Shown in pieces: positions 26,817 through 34,574 of a stretch of DNA of 43,603 bases (within the stretch, counting starts at the first letter, position 1; every line of letters begins with the position of its first letter). A program made the position numbers and the translations under genes. A model generated the notes under the pieces. It was not told where the DNA came from. It did not search any database and saw only the letters and a list, made by a program, of their open reading frames with translations. Source of the DNA: Candidatus Syntrophopropionicum ammoniitolerans (GTDB lineage Bacteria > Bacillota > Desulfotomaculia > Desulfotomaculales > Pelotomaculaceae); contig JABMJD010000016.1 of the NCBI GenBank assembly GCA_013201395.1, forward strand, positions 1 through 43,603, read 5' to 3'.

Positions 26817-27470
26817 TCAATCTTTTATTATTGTCGCAGCTGTTTCAGACTTAGTTGTAGACAATGCAGTATTATTCACCGCTGTTTTACCAACATTTAT
26901 GTTGTCCTGCATTGTTAAAACCTTTATTACAGTTTTGAAAAATATTTTAAAATCTAATTCAAATGAAAGATTATCAACATACCACATATCGTATTCAATG
27001 CGCTTATCCCACGGCACATCTTTGCGACCGTTTATTTGTGCCCAACCAGTAACTCCCGGTCGAACATTAAATCGCTTACGCTGCTCATGAGTATATTCTT
27101 CTAGTGGCCATGGATGATAGGTAAGTGTCGGACGTGGACCAATAATAGACATGTCCCCTTTGATGATGTTCACAAATTGGGGTAACTCATCAATACTGGT
27201 TTTACGAATAATCCTTCCAACCTTGGTAACCCTCATATCTCCCTTAGTCTCATACACGCCCTCTTTTTCTGCTCCTACACACATGGAGCGAAACTTATAT
27301 ATTTTAAAAACCTGGCCATTTAGACCAAGTCGATCTTGCTGAAAGATTACTGGACCCTTTGATTCTAGTTTGATGGCAATAGCTGTTATTAACAAAATAG
27401 GTGATAAAATTATTAATCCAATTACAGATAGAATTACATCAAGTAATCTCTTGATAAATTTATAAATCAT
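26817..27470 (-). CDS. Initiating sugar-phosphate transferase (WcaJ/PglC-like)
   Basis: A 217-residue polyprenyl-phosphate sugar-1-phosphate transferase of the short monotopic type. One N-terminal hydrophobic helix (about 8-34, LLDVILSVIGLIILSPILLI) is followed by the catalytic core: FQDRLG-like, YKFRSM, TSIDELPQFVNIIKGDMSIIGPRP and GVTGWAQINGR. It transfers the first sugar phosphate, probably from a UDP-HexNAc-type donor, onto undecaprenyl phosphate. It is the promoter-proximal gene of the minus-strand operon. AGGGG lies six bases before the ATG. Confidence 0.92.
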   Translation of the reverse strand: MIYKFIKRLLDVILSVIGLIILSPILLITAIAIKLESKGPVIFQQDRLGLNGQVFKIYKFRSMCVGAEKEGVYETKGDMRVTKVGRIIRKTSIDELPQFVNIIKGDMSIIGPRPTLTYHPWPLEEYTHEQRKRFNVRPGVTGWAQINGRKDVPWDKRIEYDMWYVDNLSFELDFKIFFKTVIKVLTMQDNINVGKTAVNNTALSTTKSETAATIIKD

Positions 27471-27641
27471 ATGTATCCCCTTAGTTTTAACTAAATTTAC
27501 AATTCTTTTGTTGCAAATCTACATATAGTGGTCATCGCACATGTTTTTAACCGGTTTATGCAACATCTAGTATTTGTCCATTTCCCATACTCACGGCTAC
27601 TTTATGTGTCTACAAAAAGGTTTGTGATTTTATCTTCTACT

Positions 27642-27694
27642 CAGACTACAACGCCCTGTAGGCATTGGTATTACTGACCTTTGGCTGTAGTCTG
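27642..27694 (-). other. Structured inverted repeat between pilin and glycan operon
   Basis: CAGACTACA (27642-27650) and TGTAGTCTG (27686-27694) are exact inverted repeats with a 35-base interior that can form two small hairpins (GGT-ACC and GCC-GGC), giving a three-way-junction shape. No U-tract follows on either strand. It starts 20 bases after the pilin stop and 172 bases before the first glycan gene. It could be a leader element or an RNA 3' end; I do not recognise a known class. Confidence 0.35.
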
Positions 27695-27713
27695 TGTTCG
27701 TAATCCGACTACT

Positions 27714-28085
27714 TTATAGGTATGGCTTGCTTCCTTCATCCTCATCGTCCCCATTACTTTCTATTTTGGAATGTAACGTACAAATGAGCTTACCATTATA
27801 ATATTCAATAGTTCCGCCAGCAGGACAAATATCTCTATCACATTCCCGCATAAAATCATCAATAAATTCCTTTTGAATATTTTGTGTAGCTATGTTATTT
27901 TCCAGAACAATTTCCACACTTAGCTGACGTTCTAGTTGCATTCTGTTTGTTTCACAAACCAGTTGGCGGGTTTTTTCTAAATAGTTATTGTAAGATGGAA
28001 TAGCTGTTGCAGCTAGGATACCGATTATAGCAATAACCACCATTAGTTCTATTAAGGTGAACCCCTTGTTATTATCTCTAATCAT
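27714..28085 (-). CDS. Type IV prepilin-like protein (class III signal)
   Basis: A 123-residue prepilin. The leader MIRDNNKG ends in Gly before [20 protein letters not shown], the exact prepilin peptidase site with Glu at +5 and the conserved hydrophobic stalk. The C-terminal half has a Cys-rich [21 protein letters not shown] pattern seen in Firmicute pilins and an acidic tail. It is orphaned: no assembly ATPase, peptidase or platform gene is nearby. It depends on genes elsewhere, or has been left stranded. Confidence 0.88.
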   Translation of the reverse strand: MIRDNNKGFTLIELMVVIAIIGILAATAIPSYNNYLEKTRQLVCETNRMQLERQLSVEIVLENNIATQNIQKEFIDDFMRECDRDICPAGGTIEYYNGKLICTLHSKIESNGDDEDEGSKPYL

Positions 28086-28134
28086 TTTGCAATGTAAACT
28101 AACCCCTATTTTGATTTTGTTTCTAATTCAACAC

Positions 28135-28473
28135 TTATTTATCTTTCCTAAGTGCTTCCTTTAGGTCAGGAATGCTGATCTTGATGGTATCCCAAACAAT
28201 TGTTGGATCTATAGCTTCATATTTATGTGCTGCAATATTTCTCAATGCCTGAATCTTCTTCCAGGGGATATAACTATGCTTTGCAAGGAATTCTTCCGTG
28301 TATGCTTTGACCAGCTCTCCTATGTTAATCAAAGACATAACAACTGCCTTTTGCGTTTTTTTATCAGAATAGTATTCCTCTTCACTCATATTTGCTATAA
28401 AAAGTTCTATATCGTAAATTTCATTTATTATCTTTTTTGTTATTTCTTTGTCTCTTGATTGTTTATTGCTCAT
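28135..28473 (-). CDS. hepT: HepT-like ribonuclease toxin (DUF86)
   Basis: A 112-residue all-helical HEPN protein. The motif RNIAAHKY (R-x4-H-x-Y) is the HepT catalytic signature; its Tyr is the residue AMPylated by MntA in characterised pairs. The start at 28473 lies inside the end of mntA, an 11-base overlap, so translation is coupled. In the family HepT cleaves RNA and is silenced by AMPylation. Confidence 0.9.
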   Translation of the reverse strand: MSNKQSRDKEITKKIINEIYDIELFIANMSEEEYYSDKKTQKAVVMSLINIGELVKAYTEEFLAKHSYIPWKKIQALRNIAAHKYEAIDPTIVWDTIKISIPDLKEALRKDK

Positions 28474-28756
28474 ACAAAGGAACCACCTTGTCAATTTCTA
28501 ATGAATCTTTACTGGCAAGGGACAATGGATATTTTACTATATCAACGGAAATCCGGAGCATTTCAGAAAGCTCATCTTGAAACCCACAATAATCTAACAA
28601 TGTCACCGGGCGTTTATCGAATTCAACAAGTACATCTACGTCACTTTCTTTATGGACATTTCCTTCAGCATAGGAACCAAATAGATATACATTTTTGATG
28701 GGGTAATTTGGTGCTATTTTATTTACAGCTTCTTTTATCTCTGCAATTGATAACAC
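28463..28756 (-). CDS. mntA: MntA-type minimal nucleotidyltransferase antitoxin
   Basis: A 97-residue minimal nucleotidyltransferase with the GS-x10-D-x-D motif in GSYAEGNVHKESDVDV and a third carboxylate region near DIVKYP. It AMPylates and neutralises HepT in studied systems. It is the first gene of the pair and overlaps hepT. It starts just downstream of the GC-richer exporter genes, at the edge of the AT-rich region. Confidence 0.9.
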   Translation of the reverse strand: MLSIAEIKEAVNKIAPNYPIKNVYLFGSYAEGNVHKESDVDVLVEFDKRPVTLLDYCGFQDELSEMLRISVDIVKYPLSLASKDSLEIDKVVPLYEQ

Positions 28757-28824
28757 TGCCCCGCCTCCTTTATTTTACTAATCGTTCACTATAACTTGCA
28801 TAAATCATTTGTTTTCCAATATTT

Positions 28825-29760
28825 TTATGCTACATCTTGTGGTACCCATCCATAAGCCATACTCACGGCTTTTTCCGTCAAGGACACAAAGACATCTTCC
28901 ATTGAGGGAGTGATCTCCTCGGTTATGGAAACGGTTATACCTTTTGCAGCCAGGACACTGGCTATAGCTGCCTTCGCCGGCTCCACTGCCAGGACGGCCA
29001 CATGGTACCTATCCCCGTAAAAACTGGCATCGGCAACCTCGGGCAGTTCGCCCAGAAAATCCAGGTCTTTGGCGTCTGCTTTAATCTCGATAATTTTGTG
29101 CTTGATCTGTTTTTTCAGTTGATCAGGTGCTCCCACCGCCACAATCCTGCCCTGGTCCAAAAGGGCCACCTGTCGGCAGAGTTCCGCCTCATCCATGTAG
29201 GGCGTAGACAAGAATATGGTCATCCCTTCCCGGTTAAGCAGGTACAGTATCCGCCAAAACTCCTTCCGGAACTCCGGGTCCACACCGAAGGTGGGTTCGT
29301 CCAGAATCAGCATTTCCGGCTGAATGACCAGAGCACAGGTCAGGGCCAGCTTTTGCTTCATCCCACCGGATAGGGCATCGGCGAACCTGGTTTTAAAGGG
29401 CACCAGTTTCGTCAATTCCAAAATTTCACCGGCCCGTTTTTTAATCGTTTTTTTGTCAATTTGGTAAAGAGAAGCAAAGAATTCTATGTTCTCAATCACC
29501 GTCAAGTCACCACAAAGGCTAAACCGCTGGGGCATGTAGCCAAAGCTGCCGGTGTCCTTTTCCCCGCCAAAAAGGGTCACCCGGCCGCTGGTGGGATTAA
29601 TCAAACCGCACGCCAGCCGCAGCAGAGTGGTTTTGCCGGCTCCGTCCGGACCTACCAGGCCAAAGATATCCCCCCGGTCCACCTGCAGGGAGACCTCATT
29701 TACCGCTGTAACAGCACCGAATTTCCTAGTAAGCCCCTCCATTCGGATCATCTGCCGCAC
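28825..29760 (-). CDS. ABC exporter ATP-binding protein (YbhF-like half)
   Basis: A 311-residue single nucleotide-binding domain. Walker A is GPDGAGKTT (37-45), the Q-loop Gln is in YMPQRFS, the signature is LSGGM (130-134) and Walker B is LILDEP (151-156). A C-terminal extension is typical of drug/Na exporter ATPases. It is preceded two bases upstream by an HlyD-type periplasmic-adaptor homologue, as in ybhG-ybhF sets, but the usual two ABC-2 permease genes do not follow; mntA does. The transporter is therefore incomplete here. Confidence 0.88.
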   Translation of the reverse strand: MRQMIRMEGLTRKFGAVTAVNEVSLQVDRGDIFGLVGPDGAGKTTLLRLACGLINPTSGRVTLFGGEKDTGSFGYMPQRFSLCGDLTVIENIEFFASLYQIDKKTIKKRAGEILELTKLVPFKTRFADALSGGMKQKLALTCALVIQPEMLILDEPTFGVDPEFRKEFWRILYLLNREGMTIFLSTPYMDEAELCRQVALLDQGRIVAVGAPDQLKKQIKHKIIEIKADAKDLDFLGELPEVADASFYGDRYHVAVLAVEPAKAAIASVLAAKGITVSITEEITPSMEDVFVSLTEKAVSMAYGWVPQDVA

Positions 29761-29762
29761 CT

Positions 29763-30749
29763 CTATTCCAGAACGACGTCAGCAGGCATACCCGGCTTCA
29801 GTACATTATTTTCGTTATCAATTTTAATTTTAACAGCATAGACAATATTGGCACGTTCTGTTTTGGTCTGGATAGTTTTGGGCGTGTATTCACCCTGGGA
29901 AGCAATTTCCACGATCACTCCCGGGTATTCGGCAACGCTGCCGCTAACAGTAAATTTAACCTGCTGGCCCAGCTTGATACGGGGCAGGTCGGCGGTGGGG
30001 ATGTAAACCTTAATCCACATATCATTTAAATTGGCGATGGAGGCCACGGAAGCACCAATCTGAATCACTTCCCCGTCCTCAAAATTTCTTGAAAGGACCG
30101 TCCCATTGATGGGACAGGTAATTTTGGTGTCGGCAAAAAGGGCTTCGGATGCTGTTAGCACCGCTATATTCCGTTCCAACTCCGCCCGGGCCGCCTCGAT
30201 CTGCTCCGGCCTGCTACCGGCCACAAGTAAACTTAACCTGTTCTCTGCCGATGCCAGGGTGTTCCGGGACTGTTTACAGGCTGTTTCCGCCCCTTCCAGC
30301 TCCGCCTCAGGTATTGCCTGCTCCTGGTATAAAGCTGTTGCCCGGTGAAAGGCCTGGACAGCCTGGTCATAATTTAGCTGGGCGATATCCACAGCAATCT
30401 CGGCTTCCTTTATTTCCTGTTCCCTGGCGCCCGCAATGAGGTCATTTAGCTGCGCCTGGGCCCTGACCACAGAGAGAGCATCTCTTTCCTTCTGGGCTAC
30501 CAGGTCATTACGTACAATTTCCGCCACCACCTGGCCCCTGGCCACAGGATCCCCGGCAGATATGGCCAGCCCCCTCAGGGTACCGGCCACTTTAGCCCTT
30601 AACTCCACCTGTGTTGCCTCGATGGTACCGCCGGCCTCCAGGACATGGAGCCGAGTTTCTTTGATGTACCTGCCATAGCCCAGGTAACCTGAAAATACCA
30701 GCGCCACAATGAGGAACAAAATCGCCGCAATCCTTTTTTTCACCCGCAC
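29763..30749 (-). CDS. HlyD-family membrane fusion protein (YbhG-like)
   Basis: A 328-residue adaptor. One N-terminal membrane anchor (about 6-24) leads into a biotinyl-lipoyl-like barrel (GTIEATQVELRAKVAGTLRGL), a long coiled-coil hairpin (about 85-185, rich in Ala, Glu and Gln), and the returning barrel (TKITCPINGTVLSRNFEDGEVI). It bridges an ABC exporter to the envelope. GTG start five or six bases after GGAG. It is co-transcribed with the ATPase gene. Confidence 0.88.
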   Translation of the reverse strand: MRVKKRIAAILFLIVALVFSGYLGYGRYIKETRLHVLEAGGTIEATQVELRAKVAGTLRGLAISAGDPVARGQVVAEIVRNDLVAQKERDALSVVRAQAQLNDLIAGAREQEIKEAEIAVDIAQLNYDQAVQAFHRATALYQEQAIPEAELEGAETACKQSRNTLASAENRLSLLVAGSRPEQIEAARAELERNIAVLTASEALFADTKITCPINGTVLSRNFEDGEVIQIGASVASIANLNDMWIKVYIPTADLPRIKLGQQVKFTVSGSVAEYPGVIVEIASQGEYTPKTIQTKTERANIVYAVKIKIDNENNVLKPGMPADVVLE

Positions 30750-31113
30750 ATCGACTCCGGTCAGTCAATTATTGAACTAGTATAATAAAACATTTTGTAT
30801 GATTTTATGATAGCATTTAGCAAACCCAGAAACAACCTTTTGCATCCCCTACTAGAAAGAAAAGCAGCCTTTTATATCACATATTTTATGTGGCATCATA
30901 CCCCACTGGTTTCTACAGGGATCCCATTTGTGCGTCATATACAAGTTAAAAAACCTTCTTTTTCCCTGTTCCTAGATGCAAAATTAAAAATGAATTTCCA
31001 TATAATCATCCTTATACGCGAAAACTGTAGTAAAATAATTTAGTGACCACTAACCGCCGGGGTTTTATGGATGCAACTACGTGAAGAATTTTGACAGCTT
31101 GTGAAAGGGATGA
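30750..31113. other. 364-bp divergent intergenic region
   Basis: No coding sequence is credible here. The stretch is AT-rich and separates the minus-strand hlyD from the plus-strand MFS gene, so it must hold promoters in both directions. A candidate for the MFS gene is listed separately. For hlyD only a weak TATTATACT-like -10 around 30780 is seen. Confidence 0.5.
30977..31006 (+). promoter_or_regulatory. Possible promoter of the MFS exporter gene
   Basis: TGCAAA (30977-30982), an 18-base spacer and TATAAT (31001-31006) precede the MFS start by about 110 bases. The -10 is perfect and the -35 is weak. Confidence 0.35.
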
Positions 31114-32313
31114 GTGTATGAACAAAAAGTTTTAGGTTTACTGGGCACCGGACATGCCTTTGCTGATTTAAACCAGGGGGCGCTGCCGATAATCCTGACC
31201 TTTTTGCAGCCGGTTTTAGCCCTTAGCCAGTTGCAGGTGGGTATGGTAATGTTATCATTTAACCTGAGTTCCTCTGTGATCCAACCAGCTTTCGGTATTT
31301 TCAGCGACAGGTTTAATGCTGCCTGGCTAATACCCCTGGGCTGCTTTCTGGCCGGGTTAGGCATGTCACTAACCGGCTTTGTTACCGGCTACCATATATT
31401 AATGGCAGCCACACTGCTAAGTGGACTGGGCGTTGCCGCCTATCACCCAGAGGGCTCAAAATACTCCCGTTTTGCCAGCGGCAAGCAAAAAGCAACCGGC
31501 ATGTCTTTATATGCAGTTGGGGGCAATTTTGGCTTTGCCGCCGGTCCTGTCCTGGCGGCCCTATTTCTTGGGATAGCAGGGCTTAAAGGGACAACCGGTT
31601 TTTTTGTGTTAAACGGGATTATGGCCCTGTTACTTGTGTTGTATTTGCCCAGTATCACGGCTACTGATACATCCGGCCGGCTGCTGGGGCCGATAAATAA
31701 TGATGATCAGCCCCCCAGCAAGAAGGGCCTGTCTATTTCCACCGGCGTGGTGATTTCAATCTTGCTACTGGTATTTGTGATCATCATGCGTTCCTGGGTT
31801 CATTTTGGCCTGGTAACCTTTTTACCCCAGTATTATGTTCTCCACCTCCAGCATAGCAACACCTATGCCGCATCTATGGTTACCCTTTATCTGTTTTCGG
31901 GGGCCCTGGGGACCCTCGTTGGCGGCCCCCTCGCCGATCGTTGGGGTCTAAAAAATGTGGTCATAACCTCTATGGCTATAATGATCCCCCTGCTGTACCT
32001 GTTCCCCCACACCCAGGGTGTATGGTCTATGGTTGTGGTTGCTGCTGCAGGATTCACACTGATTTCAACATTTGCCGTTACAGTTGTTTTGGGACAGGAA
32101 TTGCTGCCCAATAACATTGGATTGGCCGCCGGACTGACTCTAGGGCTGGGCATTGGTATGGGCGGAGTAGGAGCAACCTTGCTGGGATGGGTGGCAGACA
32201 CCTGGGGGTTTCCCTCCATTTTCCTGGTAATGATGTTTTTCCCGGTTGTCGGTCTGTTACTATCCCTTTTTCTGCCGGGCAAAACAAAACTGGCGGCAGT
32301 AAAGGCCACCTAG
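31114..32313 (+). CDS. MFS transporter, fosmidomycin-resistance (Fsr)-like
   Basis: A 399-residue major facilitator with 12 predicted helices and a cytoplasmic loop near residues 185-205. The N-terminus LLGTGHAFADLNQGALPIILTFL is characteristic of the Fsr/fosmidomycin resistance branch, which exports drugs or small metabolites. SSSVIQPAFGIFSDR is the family loop 2-3 motif. GTG start after AAAGGGATGA. It stands alone on the plus strand between minus-strand neighbours. Substrate not determinable. Confidence 0.87.
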   Translation: MYEQKVLGLLGTGHAFADLNQGALPIILTFLQPVLALSQLQVGMVMLSFNLSSSVIQPAFGIFSDRFNAAWLIPLGCFLAGLGMSLTGFVTGYHILMAATLLSGLGVAAYHPEGSKYSRFASGKQKATGMSLYAVGGNFGFAAGPVLAALFLGIAGLKGTTGFFVLNGIMALLLVLYLPSITATDTSGRLLGPINNDDQPPSKKGLSISTGVVISILLLVFVIIMRSWVHFGLVTFLPQYYVLHLQHSNTYAASMVTLYLFSGALGTLVGGPLADRWGLKNVVITSMAIMIPLLYLFPHTQGVWSMVVVAAAGFTLISTFAVTVVLGQELLPNNIGLAAGLTLGLGIGMGGVGATLLGWVADTWGFPSIFLVMMFFPVVGLLLSLFLPGKTKLAAVKAT

Positions 32314-32322
32314 CAGAGCCAC

Positions 32323-32955
32323 TTAATATATTCTTTTCTTTACCGCAGCTAAAGCCGTATCTCTGAGCTGCCCAGCCTTGTTAGCTAGTTCTTTTCTTTT
32401 TTGATTCACCCCGGCCACAAAGTCAGGCTCATTAATCGTCCCGACATTTATATCCACATTTAGCAAAACGGCTTGCAAGGCTGCCTCACAGAGATACGCC
32501 GCCACTCCGGCATCGCTAATGGCCATCTTGTTGCCTACCCTGGATATCCTTTCCGTTATTGCCAGCGCTTCCAGCAATGTTTCGGCGATTTCCAGGGGTA
32601 CCCTGGTGGCACCCTTTGCCGCCTTTTGCACCGCCTCTTCACGCCTGGACTTTTCCTCGCCACTATCCCTGGGTAGTCTATAGGCATCCATCAATTTGCT
32701 AAAGGCTGCTATATCTGCTGCCATTAATTTTTCCAGTTCCGCCATGACCAGATAAGCCTTGCCGGTAACATCCCGGGCTTCGGCTTCTACCTCTGCATAT
32801 TTGGGTCTGCCCATTGTCAGATGACCCACCATAGCCACCATAGCCACACCAAGTGCCCCGGCCAGAGCAGAAATACTGCCTCCCCCTGGGGTAGGTGCAT
32901 CAGATGCTGATTTGGCTAGTATTTTTCTAAATGAATAATCAAATATGTCACTCAT
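32323..32955 (-). CDS. Cyclodeaminase/cyclohydrolase family protein (FchA-like)
   Basis: A 210-residue helical protein of the formiminotransferase-cyclodeaminase C-terminal domain family. It shows APTPGGGSISALAGALGVAMVAMV near the N-terminus and the NKMAISDAGVAAYLCEAAL region that lines the folate channel. Stand-alone members act as methenyl-THF cyclohydrolase (FchA) or formimino-THF cyclodeaminase in anaerobic Firmicutes. The ATG at 32955 with AGGTGGG upstream is preferred to a start six codons earlier. Confidence 0.87.
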   Translation of the reverse strand: MSDIFDYSFRKILAKSASDAPTPGGGSISALAGALGVAMVAMVGHLTMGRPKYAEVEAEARDVTGKAYLVMAELEKLMAADIAAFSKLMDAYRLPRDSGEEKSRREEAVQKAAKGATRVPLEIAETLLEALAITERISRVGNKMAISDAGVAAYLCEAALQAVLLNVDINVGTINEPDFVAGVNQKRKELANKAGQLRDTALAAVKKRIY

Positions 32956-33047
32956 ACTATTAACCCACCTCAATACTACTAAATATTACCTGTCAATTAC
33001 TCTGGCATCCTTTATTTTGCTTTAATAACAATTTGGCACTATTGTCT

Positions 33048-33075
33048 CCATTAACAACGCCATACATAATGTCAA
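33048..33075 (-). promoter_or_regulatory. Possible promoter for the cyclodeaminase gene
   Basis: Minus-strand TTGACA (33070-33075), a 16-base spacer and TAATGG (33048-33053) lie about 93 bases before the start. The -35 is perfect; the -10 matches four of six bases. Confidence 0.3.
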
Positions 33076-33132
33076 TTTTAAAATGTTTTATTTCCTTGGA
33101 TGTAGGCCAACCACATAACTCAAAATTCCTTT

Positions 33133-33540
33133 TTAGGCCTGTTCTTGGTGCGGTTTCTTAACATGCAGTTCGATATTATATATACCCTGTGCCACTATCC
33201 AACCCCTGACCCGGGGAAAGGGTACATCATTTTTTAGGCGTTTAAATTTTATGTATGGCTTTTCATTGTTCCTGAGATCCTCAATCTTTTTTAAGCCCTC
33301 CTCATAAGCAGTATGCCTGGTCCTGACACCTTCATCAGCAAAGGTGATAGTGTATTTTGTTCCTGCATTTAGCTTTTCTATATTTAGTTCCAAAACTTCA
33401 GCCCTTGCCCAGGGTAACTTGGCAATAGTCCTTTCCATAAATTCAGCATATAGTTTTTTCGATTTTCTATAGCCGATAATGCCCAAAGCAATAATAACAG
33501 TGACTATTATTACTCCAACAACAATTAAAAAAATTATCAT
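33133..33540 (-). CDS. Small membrane-anchored protein of unknown function
   Basis: A 135-residue protein with one N-terminal membrane helix (IIFLIVVGVIIVTVIIALGII) and a soluble domain of about 110 residues with YTITFADEGVRTRHTAYEEG and WIVAQGIYNIELHV. The family is not recognised. The ATG at 33540 has AGGAGGG four bases upstream, closer than usual. It is divergently transcribed from tcdA. Confidence 0.65.
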   Translation of the reverse strand: MIIFLIVVGVIIVTVIIALGIIGYRKSKKLYAEFMERTIAKLPWARAEVLELNIEKLNAGTKYTITFADEGVRTRHTAYEEGLKKIEDLRNNEKPYIKFKRLKNDVPFPRVRGWIVAQGIYNIELHVKKPHQEQA

Positions 33541-33688
33541 AGGCCCTCCTAATAGTATGCACATGTTTTGGTTTCCTGCTTATATATTTCTCCCCAATAA
33601 TAAACAAACCCTCCACATAAAACCGCTTAATTGGCCAATAAAAGCAAAAAGTCCTTTGTTTCATCCATGCAGGAATGATCGGCACTTG

Positions 33689-33697
33689 TGCTATAAT
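33689..33697 (+). promoter_or_regulatory. Extended -10 promoter of tcdA
   Basis: TGCTATAAT (TG-N-TATAAT) lies 29 bases before the chosen tcdA start. A perfect -10 with the TGn extension compensates for the lack of a good -35. Confidence 0.5.
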
Positions 33698-33725
33698 TGT
33701 TGAAATGTTAGTTTAGGTGGGTTAT

Positions 33726-34472
33726 ATGCTCAAGGAGTTTTCCAGAACAGAAATTCTAATCGGGGAAAAGGCGTTAGCCAAGCTTTCAGGCAGCCGGGTT
33801 GCCGTGTTCGGCATTGGCGGTGTAGGATCCTTTGCCGTTGAGGGATTGGCCAGGGCCGGTGTGGGCGCTTTTGCCCTGGTTGACGGTGACAGTATTGACT
33901 CCACCAACATAAACAGGCAGATCCACGCCACCAGAAAGACTATCGGCAAACCCAAGGTAGAGGCAATGGGGGAGCGGATCCTGGATATCAACCCCGGGGC
34001 CAAAGTAACCTTGCATAAGGCCTTTTATCTACCGGGAAAGGTCCAGGAACTGATCAAACCGGACTATGACTATATTGTGGATGCAGTGGACACGGTAACC
34101 GCCAAGATTGATCTGGTTGTCAACACCAAAAGGTTGGGCCTGCCGATAATCAGCTCCATGGGAGCAGGCAACATCCTGGACCCGACAAAATTCCTTATCG
34201 CTGATATATACAATACCTCTGTTTGCCCCCTGGCCAGGGTAATGCGCAGGGAACTGCGGAAAAGAGGAATTAAGGATCTCAAGGTTGTTTACTCCCAGGA
34301 ACAACCCCTAAAACCCCTGTCCATAAAGGAGCCCGACTGTGAAACCAGTGCATACCCGGAAGGATCCGGCCCCCCCCACCGCCGCGCCCCCGGCAGCATA
34401 TCATTTGTGACTTCCGTGGCCGGCCTACTGCTGGCGGCAGAAGTGGTCAGGGATCTGATCGCCTCGAGCTAA
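33726..34472 (+). CDS. tcdA: tRNA threonylcarbamoyladenosine dehydratase TcdA (ThiF/HesA family)
   Basis: A 248-residue E1-like ATP-dependent enzyme. The nucleotide loop is VFGIGGVGSFAVEGLARAGVG; DGDSIDSTNINRQIHA carries the adenylation Arg and Asn, and DAVDTVTAKIDLV the catalytic Asp. The YgdL/TcdA branch cyclises t6A37 of ANN-decoding tRNAs to ct6A. CPLARVMRRELRKRGI is typical of that branch. The ATG at 33726 follows AGGTGG by five bases; a GTG three codons earlier is possible. Confidence 0.87.
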   Translation: MLKEFSRTEILIGEKALAKLSGSRVAVFGIGGVGSFAVEGLARAGVGAFALVDGDSIDSTNINRQIHATRKTIGKPKVEAMGERILDINPGAKVTLHKAFYLPGKVQELIKPDYDYIVDAVDTVTAKIDLVVNTKRLGLPIISSMGAGNILDPTKFLIADIYNTSVCPLARVMRRELRKRGIKDLKVVYSQEQPLKPLSIKEPDCETSAYPEGSGPPHRRAPGSISFVTSVAGLLLAAEVVRDLIASS

Positions 34473-34511
34473 AAACATATCAGTATTTACAAATAACTAA
34501 CACCACCTACT

Positions 34512-34538
34512 ATGCAGTCGGCATTAGAACGGCTGCAT
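34512..34538. terminator. Hairpin between convergent tcdA and namZ genes
   Basis: ATGCAGTCG (34512-34520) pairs with CGGCTGCAT (34530-34538), a 9-bp stem with one G-U and a 9-base loop. It sits between two convergent genes, where a bidirectional terminator is expected, but no U-tract is present on either side. Confidence 0.35.
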
Positions 34539-34574
34539 ATAGCCCATTATGTTACCGTGGGGGCAACAAAATAT

